64,000 nucleotides of DNA, taken from Abscondita cerata (Eukaryota; Arthropoda; Insecta; Coleoptera; Lampyridae). The stretch covers positions 1 to 64,000 of the forward strand of contig JALBCR010004749.1 in the NCBI GenBank assembly GCA_030710515.1. Reading direction: 5' to 3'. Positions 54,601 to 64,000 of the stretch are shown here, piece after piece; position 1 is the stretch's first letter; every line of letters begins with the position of its first letter. A model generated the notes under the pieces. That model searched no databases. It saw only the letters and a list, made by a program, of their open reading frames with translations, and had not been told where the DNA came from. Both the position numbers and the translations under genes were made by a program.

Positions 54601-57191
54601 TCTATTTGAAGATAATAATAAATGATGCCTCTTTAAATATGAACCTTAACGCTCCGTTCCGAATTACTAACTTAATTGACGGACACTCGCAAAAAAAATG
54701 CACTCAAACAATTACATTCCAATTTCCCAGAAAATCTATGATCTTAACGGAATTTCCTTCGAAAAAAATTACTATTTCGTCTTAAACATTATTAAAAACA
54801 ACATTTGTTCGTTTATCGCATAAAACTTTTCCAGAATGCTCTCTCTAAAATTATAACCATGACACATTTTAGTATTATCGTAAAGATAAGAAGCAAAATG
54901 GAGAATAATGGTTAAATTGATAAGAATTCTTAAAGTTTAAACGGTGAATCTTAAACAATTTAAACTATCATCCCTACAATGGCTTACGTTGTTGTAGCGT
55001 TGTTAGAACTACCTTTCTTCTTGAAAAAGGGGCGAATTGACGCGAAAGGGATTTGTTCTAACTTTATGGCGCCAACCTAACACAATGTACGTCGAAAGTT
55101 GTCGCCAAAATTAATTACGCAAAAGATTACCTTTTTTAGGATTAAAAGTGTAAAGATGTATAACAAATATTTACCTACCGATTAGTAACTTAGTAGGTAA
55201 TAGAAGGTATGCAAAGAATAGAAGCTGATGTTTATTCACCTCTTTTAGAGTAAATATTGAGTACAATAATCAAAACAAAAGCTGATAAGGAATCTTTAAC
55301 GTAGGTACAAAAGAACCATAACAAGCAAAAGTCGACTGATCCATACTTCAGTCTTTGAATGATCATGCCAGATGATAAATGAGGTTTGATAAACTCACAA
55401 AATATTGAAGCACTTTGCTTTTAAGCAAGACGTCATTTCGATGCGGGTAATTCTTCTCGATCAACCCCGCGAGCTAACGAATTTTTCATTCTGTATGGCA
55501 ACTGAAATCAAAACATTACAGCAACCGAACACAACTAAATACAAAGTATTGGATCACCAGGCAACTAAAGACCAAAAAAAAAATTAACACATCCTGGAGT
55601 TGGAACCTTCCCGAGTCTCTTCTAGAATTTTTTTAAATAATTTAAAATGTCGTATTCATACCTTCGTAATTCAAGCTATAACAGTTCGTTTGAATTTGCG
55701 ATTCCAACGATTTTCCAACTTTTTGATACCATTTTTGTAGCACGATTTTTCTTTAGTAGCAAACTCACATGATATTCGCTGTTTCCTGTTTTCCTTTCCA
55801 GCCGTCTATTGCCTTTTCCACGTTTTGGAGTGGGTTCATTTGGCCCGACCCACATAGCTGACTGCTGATTGTACTCTGCAGTATAATCATAGAGTCATTG
55901 TCACATATCAAGGCAAGAATTCATTTTACAGCTTTAAACACTATGCGCAAAGCTTTAGAATGCCCAAATATTTATGCACAATACCTATGTCCAACATCTT
56001 CGGTGCTTATTTTGCAAACCACTTCTCAACGATTTATTTTCCTGTTGCGGATAATATTTATCAAGTCTTTGATTCAATGGAATTTTTTTCGGCCAAAACG
56101 CAATGTTTCGTCAACTCGCAAAATTCTTTTTATTTATTGCTGTAAAATTAACAAAAGTAGCTTTACTGAAAATGATACAAATCAAACGTCAAATTTTGAC
56201 AATGACGGTGTTTCACATTTGTCAAATTAATTTCATGAGTGTCGGTTATGACTGGTTTTTATTTCGTTATTGCTTTTCTGTAATCAAATGTTAATCAAAA
56301 AGTCAAACCCAAAATTTGAAGAATGATAGATGTGAAATGGGCTTAATAGTCCAATTGCTGTCAAATTTTGACACGTACTGTTTGAAGGTTGGTACTAAGT
56401 AAAAATCATATAAAATTTATTGTTATGACACTATCTATGTGCCAGCCTACGAACTTTTCAGCCGACACAAATAAACTTCCAGTTGAAATTATAAATCTGC
56501 CTTTAAAAATTTAAAAATTACTAAGAAATATATTGATTAATAAAGCTTATAATAAGTGACAAAAATCCTTATATTAAAATTTCTTGTTTGCTGCTGCGGC
56601 AAATATTATAGCAGATCCAGAAGAAACGTCGGTCAAAGACTTCAACGAGTTATACGATGAAAATGTAGTCGCAGCAGCAAACGAACTGTTTGGAAAAAGA
56701 GGAAAAGTTCCAGCAGGCTACCGCTCAATAGCCCAGAAAGTCATAGTATAAATATGAACACCAGCAGTGAAAGTCTACATTTTCCAAATTTATCATCTCT
56801 CTTCAAGTTCAATTATAATATTTTGTGTTTCTAGTTTAATACGAAATACTTGTATGATAATTCAAAAGGGCTTGAATAGAGCTTGTATAGAGCCTACTTA
56901 AATTAAGAAGCTTACTATTTCTCATATTTAAAAGAAACTCTAATTCTGAAAATGATCAATGGTTTCATAGACCAAAAACTCAGTGTCTAACCCCTTTGAT
57001 GATGTTTTAAAGCGACCCGAATTTCATACTATAAAGCGAAAGAAAGGAGACGGAGTTGAAAACATGGCCACAACTATATGAAAAAGATAAATTACTGGTG
57101 TCACTTGTTTCATTGAATACTGAAAAAAATTGTTATGACAAGATATAGCACATAAATATATTTAATAGAATATCACACAGAGCAGCTTATA
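54601..57191. other. intergenic DNA, nothing recognised
   Basis: AT-rich, with only short frames lacking domains (for example 55405-55587 and 55898-56230). Around 56600-56700 a stretch reads AAAANELFGKRGKV but is too short to assign. Confidence 0.4.
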
Positions 57192-57473
57192 CAGGGTGAT
57201 TCGGGAAGAAATGGAAATATTTTAAAGACATGTCCGAAAGCTAAAATAAGCTCGTATGTTCAATCCGATTTTCATTAGCCTCAGAGATCATTAGATTTTT
57301 ATTTTTAAACAGTTAATCAATTTGAAACAAAATATTAAATAAATGTCATAAAAGTGACAGTTGTTATAAATAATAAATGAAAATCGTATTTGAACATATG
57401 AGCTGTTTTTGCTTATTTTAGCTTCATTAACATCTCTTTAAAATATTTCCATTTCCTTCCGATTCATCCTGTA
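57192..57473. repeat. 282-bp mariner-type MITE
   Basis: Ends ACAGGGTGATTCGGGAAGAA and the complement (TTCCGATTCATCCTGT) are inverted and flanked by TA. Arms stay similar for about 40 bp (AATGGAAATATTTTAAAGA and complement), with a further inner inverted pair GTTCAATCCGATTTTCATT/AATGAAAATCGTATTTGAAC. No ORF. Confidence 0.75.
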
Positions 57474-57912
57474 TATAATGATCCACCTTTGCTTCGTGTA
57501 AATTAATTTCATGAGAGGTTTTTCTCACATCCCCGACCAATGACTATGTTGAATCTTGTTGAGTTACGGGTGTTGTTCGCGACTTGGAAACATTATTTTG
57601 AAAGAAAAAAAAGAAAAAAGAATCAATTTTCTCCTTGCAAATTTATTTATATGTACCGATAAAAATTGCATGTTTAGTTAAATATTACTGATTTTTGAAA
57701 CCATACGAAGAATGATTCACACCTAATCTTCATATCGGTATTCACAAAATGTTACTGCTAAAGCAAATGCCATTAGAAGATTATTGAAACTGAAAACATA
57801 AGAAAATAGCTTCCACTAACTCTAAGAAATTCTGCTGATGGTAATACCATTAATGTGTTTGTATTTAACATAAAAAACGCTCTAATAAAGTATGAAAGAA
57901 AACGCAACGTAC
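57474..57912. other. intergenic DNA, nothing recognised
   Basis: AT-rich, no features. Confidence 0.45.
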
Positions 57913-58165
57913 TGTTACGAATCTTATAGCTTTGTGTTTACTTCACAATCGCCAAGTATAAACACATCCAGAATCGTATTACTCAATCAACGGTATTAAG
58001 AGATTATTTATTCTAAACAAGTACAGTTAATATAACTCTGATAAATACACCCAATATTACACGATTTTATAACAACTCGCATTAAATGACAACTGACAAC
58101 TGAACTCAATGAACACATGACGTCGTTTTTATAGTAAATAATATTCTAGAAGATAACCGAACGTT
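57913..58165. repeat. possible solo LTR
   Basis: A segment starting TGTTACGAATCTTATAGC and running to about GTATTGTTA resembles a gypsy-type LTR in start motif and in being GC-richer than its surroundings. No second LTR, primer-binding site or coding region was found beside it, so this is only a suggestion. Confidence 0.25.
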
Positions 58166-59409
58166 CAGGATACAGTATTGTTATTGTATTTTAGTGGACT
58201 GAAAATAAATAAGAAAAGACGAGAGTTATGAGAATCCAAGCAGAAGAAAGTGAATGTAAATCGTGCAATGTTACAACGGGTAGATAAAGATGAAGGAACT
58301 GAAATACAAATAAGGTGAAAGAAGAAGACTTTCAAGTAAAAGTTCAGAGACATTTAAAAAAAAGGAAAAATGGAAGTTGCAACTTGGAAAGAAACAATAA
58401 TAATATTGCGTGGGATGGATGGTTTCCGGGTGTTCTCCTGCGTCGATGGTTAAATTGTCTTCAAGTTTCGGCTGACTAGTCCAACCATATTGTTCGATCA
58501 AATATTTATATTGTGTTGCTCCTGTCCCGGTTTCTTTGGTCAGAAACTCTTGACTTGTATTCTATTTATTTAAAAAAAACGACATCATCATGCTGAAATA
58601 AATCCAAATTTAAGTAGAGCAAACCTACAATCTTGAAAAGCATCCTGTTATACGTATACTTTGGGAATGCGTCGGTAACATTATGTAGGCAGTGAAGTGA
58701 AGTAGATCAATGAATGTTCATCGAGATAGCTGGGTTTAGTTCATTTAATCCTTTTTTTTTTTAAAACCTATCGCTGTTATAACAATCCAGAGGACCTTAC
58801 TTTTGTTATTTAATTAATTATTTTCTATGAATCCTAAGTAAGTAAATCAATTGATACTGTATATTAAAGCTATAGATAAATAATATATTAGTAGCTTTTT
58901 CTTAAGCTCGAAAGAGTGTTGGTAATCAGATCCGATTACCAAAGAAAAGGTTCTCAGAACTAACAGTACTACTTTTGATATAACTATAAAGCCCAGCAGA
59001 TAGCAAAATAAAAAAACATTAAAACATAAAGTTAGTACTAAATAGTAAAAGCAAAGGTAAAAGATTGATGGTTTTGATATACGCAAAAGAGAAAGTAAAA
59101 AATATAAAAAACTTTAGAACTCAACAATTAGACGCGCAAAAAGATTATTCCGCTACTTGTAACTTGTAAAAATAGTACAATCATAAAGTAAACATCGTAG
59201 GATAATCAACTTCATCAAATCAAAAACCTTCCTACTTTGCAAAATGTACTAAGACATGCAGTGCATCAATGTGTGTCAGTCAGTCTAAACTTCCAGTTCT
59301 GGAATTAAGTGAATAAGAGCAATGCATGACCCCTTCAGATAGAACAGCTTCTCGACACCTAAAGTAATTTCGTGGTCCAACTTAGTATAGGGTTAGGTTA
59401 CCCAGATGC
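58166..59409. other. intergenic DNA, nothing recognised
   Basis: AT-rich with purine-rich stretches near 58200-58400. No domain-bearing ORF. Confidence 0.45.
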
Positions 59410-59443
59410 CGACGTTTCAGTCGCAGAATGCGACCTTTATCAG
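59410..59443 (-). ncRNA. decayed hammerhead-like motif
   Basis: Minus strand: CTGATAA (59443-59437; the invariant G8 is A here), a perfect 6-bp stem GTCGCA-TTC-TGCGAC, then GAAACGTC. The layout equals the Penelope-type terminal motif at 45112-45145. The G8 change would be expected to abolish cleavage. The surrounding repeat is not otherwise delimited. Confidence 0.45.
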
Positions 59444-60169
59444 GACAGCTGAAAGAATTGTGTATGTCAATGGCCGAACATAGATAAATGATTTTTTCCA
59501 CTACTAGCTGTGAAGTGGACAATTATTGCGTCTCCTAGCCAACTGAGAAGTTGAATTTCTCTATTAGTGGTTAATAATTTTTTCTATTGTTGACCTAGGT
59601 TAATAATGGACAAATTCAAATTTTTTGAGAATCTAAGAATAGTTGTTTAACAAAACGAGTGAAACATAATTTTGTATATCCAGGTGATTATCTTTAACTT
59701 ATTTGCTGCTTAAAATTACCTAACACGATAAAATTATTTGAATAAAAAAATGCCATTAGTTTAAAATTCGCGCCCTCATCCCATAACCGCAAATACATAA
59801 CCTGAATTTATTTATTTATTAAATATGATGGTAGAATCAGTTCTTTCAGGTTTCCCAAAGGAGATTTAACCAGGCGAGTTAAGTTACATGAAGAATTTTA
59901 AGTAAATTACAAACATTTTGTTGTAGGTGTTTTGAATGGTTAACAGAATCTGGAAGTTCCGATCTGTTGCATAAAAATGTCGACTCTAAAAGCTTAACGA
60001 GTATGTGGCGAACACTTGCCATTCCTAAATGAATTACAAGTGTCAATTTCTGAAACCTAATATTCAAATGATGCAAGGTATATTGGCGAAGCAATAAATG
60101 CCCGTTAACATCTCTAGCTATACCAAAACTACTCAAGCTTGCAGCTCAAATACTCTTAGGTAAAGAAAA

Positions 60170-60830
60170 TTACGGAGGAACATTCTTAAATTGCAACGTG
60201 AAAAGAAAGCACTTCAATTGAAGTTAACATCTCCCAACGATTACTTCCCGAAAGCAGAGCAGAAATTATGACAACCCAAGTGTACTTAAAAAAGAAACCA
60301 CTAAGAAGCAGGAGATATACAGAGTTAAACAACCCTTGTGCTACATCTTTACAAATACGATATGCAAAGGTGACAAACTGAAGTCGATAGTATTAAACTG
60401 CATAGAAAAACTACAACTACAATGCGGTGCCAATGGTAGGGCAGTAGTAAAATTTTCGAAACCTAATTAAAAGAATAGATGTATCACCGGAAAAACCATA
60501 CCTTCTCGTAAACGATAAGAAAATCTATTATTTCTTCGATGTCTCCTATTTATTGAAGTCGGTGTAAAATAACTTGATTAAATACGATATAATCTTTAAT
60601 AACAGTAAAGCATCTTGGAAAGACATTAAAAATTTCTACATGTCAGACAAATCTAAACCGCTGCGATAGGCTTCTAAATCAACTAATTTACATATTACTC
60701 CGAATAATTTTCAGAAAATGAAGGTGAAATATACCACACAAGTATTTAGTGAATCAGTTGCAGTTGGTTTATCAACCTATGTAGCGTTTAATGCTTTTTG
60801 ATTTATTTGCATTCCTGTGCTACTTGATTT
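60170..60830 (+). pseudogene. P-element/THAP9-like transposase relic
   Basis: Fragments on the + strand: GDKLKSIVLNCIEKLQLQCG (about 60372-60432), then VSPEKPYLLVNDKKIYYFFD in changing frames, VSYLLKSV, WKDIKNFYMSDKSKPLR, and HITPNNFQKMKVKYTTQVFS followed by ESVAVGLSTYVAF to a stop near 60802. This order is that of the RNase H-like catalytic region and its C-terminal neighbour in P-element and THAP9 proteins. The THAP domain and the C-terminus are missing, with several stops. Confidence 0.6.
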
Positions 60831-60883
60831 TTACAAGAAAAATGTTTATATTTTATTTTTGGCTTAAATTTGGCTAGTAGTGG

Positions 60884-60982
60884 AAAAAATAGTATATACA
60901 CCATGGTTGTGAAGTCCATTATTGCCTACGCAAGGCAATAATGACAGACTTCACAACCTTGGTGTATAATATACTATTTTTT
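60884..60982. repeat. 99-bp hairpin with AAAAAATAGTAT ends
   Basis: Arms AAAAAATAGTATAT, ACACCATGGTTGTGAAGTC and CATTATTGCC pair with GGCAATAATG, GACTTCACAACCTTGGTGT and ATACTATTTTTT around a short tip. The terminal motif is identical to that of the 26199-26340 palindrome although the cores differ. Confidence 0.75.
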
Positions 60983-61480
60983 GTGTTGAATCCAGTAAAC
61001 ATAAAATTGTAAAACGCTTGGTCGCGTTAATGAATGAAATATACAGTAATTAAAACAATTAAAAACCACACTTAAAACAAATTGAAATAAAATCCAGCGA
61101 ACGCTCCTCTTGAAAGCCCAACCGGCGTTGGGGTTTTCTAATTTGAGGATTTCCTTTTAAGTGAATATAAAAGTACACAATCAAAATTAAACAAACATAT
61201 AAAGTTGTAAAAAAAGTTTGACTACAGTCAGTAGAGCCTAATGTGTCCACTACGACCAATTGACCCCGATACTGGTAAAATGGAAAAAAATGCCTCGGTT
61301 TCTGATTTGTAAACTTTGAAAAAATTAATGAAAAACCTGAAACAGTTGGTGGAGAGCTAAAGAGTTTTTTTAAAGAAAGTACGACAGAAATACGAATAAA
61401 ATAAAGTTAAATTTAAATAAAATTATTTGACGAATATTATTGAAGCCCCCACACCATGTGGGTGTATGATTATATGCAGT
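60983..61480. other. intergenic DNA, nothing recognised
   Basis: AT-rich. A small inverted pair CCCACACC-ATGT-GGGTGT occurs near 61447-61463. No ORF of note. Confidence 0.4.
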
Positions 61481-61481
61481 G

Positions 61482-62318
61482 TGTCTACTTAAAATGGTAT
61501 CATATGGGAAACTTTTTTATTATTCATTTTACAAAAAAAAGTTATTCTTTATAAAAAGTTCGGCATTATCTAAAATACAATCATCTGATATTAAATTTTT
61601 TCAGTCATAGAGGAGGTTTGACAAAAATTATGAGTTTGGTACAGGAGTGAAGTAGGTAGAGTAAAGTCAACATCGGAAGACACCAAGCTGCGCAAGAAAA
61701 ACTTGACGTCAAGGTGTAAAGCCCAACTCAAAAAGAGACACTTATAATAAAATATTAGTTTACCTTATGTTACATCGTGTTTACTGCCAGACAACAGATA
61801 GTAAATAATTTAAAAAAACCTATTTAGTAGAATCGTAAATAGCAAAAACAAAGAGCTTTTAAACAAAAAGATCAGCTGGAAACCTATGTTTTTAGGGCGC
61901 GCAGTTTTATCGATCTTTTTAATTTTTAGAAACATGGTAACTTTTCCGTTCCGTTCAGAAAGTATTAAAAAATTTATTTATAAAGATCTAATTAATACAC
62001 CATTAAAAGTACGTCAACAAAATGATTCAATATATGCGCCTTCTCTGACAATACAGTAACATCTGGATTGTTATGTAGACAAAAAAGAAAAAAATATTTT
62101 TATTTAATTAGATGTAATTTCATATTTGAACGTAGTTTTTAGTTTTGATCAACTTTTTTCAATAACAACTTTACTTTTGAGTAAAATTCATATTTTAACA
62201 AACCGCGTAAAAACTTAATATCTGATGATTATATTTTAGACTTCAGAACATGCATAACTTTTTATAAAGAATAACTTTTTCCGTCCTATTATGTACGGTA
62301 TCCCATCACAAATCAATT
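61482..62318. repeat. decayed TIR element, ~0.8 kb
   Basis: AGTTATTCTTTATAAAAAGTT and TAAAATACAATCATCTGATA (61540-61597) recur as imperfect reverse complements at 62217-62278. Outer parts (GGTATCATATGGGAAA at the left, TACGGTATCCCATC at the right) also look inverted. No transposase. Ends are approximate. Confidence 0.5.
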
Positions 62319-64000
62319 CTAAGAAGGTTTCTGTCTTAAGATATTGTTTTTAGGGCAGTATTTAAAGCATATATTTCTGCCATATTTCAACGTATTTTTA
62401 ATAGAAGATTAAAAGAAATGATTTACAAAAATTTACTAATGTACTAATATTTCATCAACGGTACTACTCAGATTAACATCCAAAGAAATACATAGTAATG
62501 GTTGTAAGCATGCGATGCCTTTTGACCCAATGATGTTGATAAAATCCGTACGTGTTTCACTCGAGCAGTTTACGCAATTAATTAAATATTTAATATATAA
62601 TTTGTTGTTTAATTGATGCATCTAAAATCATCGTTTTAATTAATTTGGTCTATTGAGAGCCTCTTATATAATAATAATTAACAGTCGTGCACATTAATTC
62701 CTATTTTTTGATAGAATAGATAAAATAACAAAAACAATCTTCCATGCAATCAACCGATAAACAACATTTTCCATATAAACAAAAAATTAATTGTAACAAT
62801 AATCGGGATATTAAATAATAAAACCTGAGAAAGTGAAAGTGACGAAACAAGATTTAATTCTTAATTATCTTTTATTAATTGTTATGACATTCCTTTGAAA
62901 GGATCGCCTCATAACAGTTCTAGGTTTTTGTATTCAATTTTGATTCTTTATTTTTAACTGAACTTATTTTGTTTTCAATGTTTAATTTATCAATGTTTAT
63001 CAACATTTCTATTAATCAGTGAATCAACATTAGTGTGCCAATTACAATTAAGGTACTATTCAAATTATCCCATAAGTATTTAACATATTATGCAGAAATC
63101 AACATAATCGAAAAGTATTTAAGTAATTATCGTTTATAGTAATAAATTAACCAAAAATATGATACAAATTAAAAACCAAACAAATTATTCTCTAGTGAAT
63201 GTTATTCATGCAAAAATGCATGCAAACTGTCTCCTGCATTATTAGATTATCAACACTTCATCGTATAACAAAAAATAGTTTTCTTCAGAATTTACGTCCT
63301 TACCGTTTGTTTTTAAATCTACTTGGGAAAATGATTCATAATCATAACGTATTCTTGTTAATTGAAAGAAAAACTAGAAAGTAACAGTATTATGTAATAC
63401 AAACGCACTTAAAAAACCAATTACTCAAGGACGGTGAGAGTAAAAAATAAAAACTAATATTAAAAAATAATTACTTGTAAATAGTAGAAAAAAACGAAAT
63501 CGATTTGTAGTAATATTTACTATTTTATTCACTAAGGTGATATTGTGTGGTTTTTGTTTTCGAAGAACATAAATGTAGATCTTAACCGATACTCCATATA
63601 CCAAGATAGGTTTTTTTGATTGCGCACGATGGTAATTTAATTTTTTATCTAATCCGTAATACTTTATGACGCAAACAATGCGAAATTCAATCTATAACAT
63701 TCAAGGGTTGTTACACTTTCGCATATCTAACTGTTACGCCAGCAATAATTTATGCAAAAGCGTGTAACTGCATAAATAATGCTGACTCGTATATACAATG
63801 GAAAAAAAGCGCGTACACACAATATTTTGAAAAAAAATGTTCAAAAATGGTTTAATCGGGCTGCGATTACAACATTCAGATAACACCATGTCCAAAGTAT
63901 TTTGAAGTGGAAAACATTGTTCAGTATCAGTCTTGAATTGCATGTCGCGAAGTACAATGGCGCGATTGATAACCTTACGTAGGTGGTACTCATTTTTTTG
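62319..64000. other. AT-rich intergenic DNA to the window end
   Basis: No domain-bearing ORF, RNA gene or clear repeat pair was seen. Confidence 0.45.

Noticed and set aside
1..64000. CRISPR arrays, operons, bacterial promoters or rRNA
   Set aside because: No regularly spaced direct repeats of that kind and no prokaryotic gene layout; the window is clearly eukaryotic.

Overview
This is a eukaryotic, AT-rich, repeat-laden chromosomal window. Spliced genes, GT-AG introns, insect-type host genes and transposons typical of arthropods point to an insect. A beetle is a reasonable guess but is inference only.

Three host genes can be supported. (1) At the left edge on the + strand is the last coding exon (1941-3257) of bobby sox/BBX, an HMG-box transcriptional regulator. 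(2) On the - strand, 21074 down to 9176, is a complete four-exon gene for the 26S proteasome ATPase Rpt3 (PSMC4/RPT6B type, 409 aa). Its last intron is 10.5 kb long and starts with a GC rather than a GT donor. (3) On the - strand, 53346 down to 52628, is the last coding exon of a TIS11/tristetraprolin-type CCCH zinc-finger protein that destabilises AU-rich mRNAs. Its upstream exons were not found. bbx and Tis11 each show a one-base frameshift inside a conserved part, while Rpt3 is clean. This looks more like consensus indel errors than loss of the genes.

The rest is a dense transposon graveyard. From left to right: a small MITE and a mariner relic (0-1.3 kb); an RTE-like LINE and a pogo/Tigger relic (4.9-7.6 kb); a MITE (7.7 kb). 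Inside the Rpt3 intron there is a LINE split by a 1-kb foldback element, a Penelope-like tail, a Mutator-like relic, a 2.4-kb mariner with about 560-bp terminal inverted repeats, and a MITE. Between 21 and 34 kb lie a palindromic repeat family carrying hammerhead-ribozyme-like cores, a jockey/CR1-like LINE, a Crypton-like tyrosine recombinase relic, a TIR element, a Tc1 relic and a repeat-type ORF with a premature stop. From 34 to 46 kb there is a degenerate tandem array, three hAT relics (one with ZBED-like transposase and palindromic 3' DNA), a jockey element interrupted by a deleted mariner, and a 5'-truncated Penelope-like element with RT and GIY-YIG domains. From 46 to 51 kb there are a gag-like relic, a second mariner relic and a palindromic Penelope tail. 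Right of Tis11 (54.6-64 kb) the DNA is mostly featureless apart from MITEs, a hammerhead-like relic and a P-element/THAP9-like relic.

No new multi-gene system was recognised. The most distinctive signals are the hammerhead-like RNAs embedded in palindromic or Penelope-type repeats, the mariner whose long terminal repeat is an inverted copy of its own 5' end including the start codon, and the GC-AG giant intron of Rpt3. No tRNA, rRNA or CRISPR was supported.
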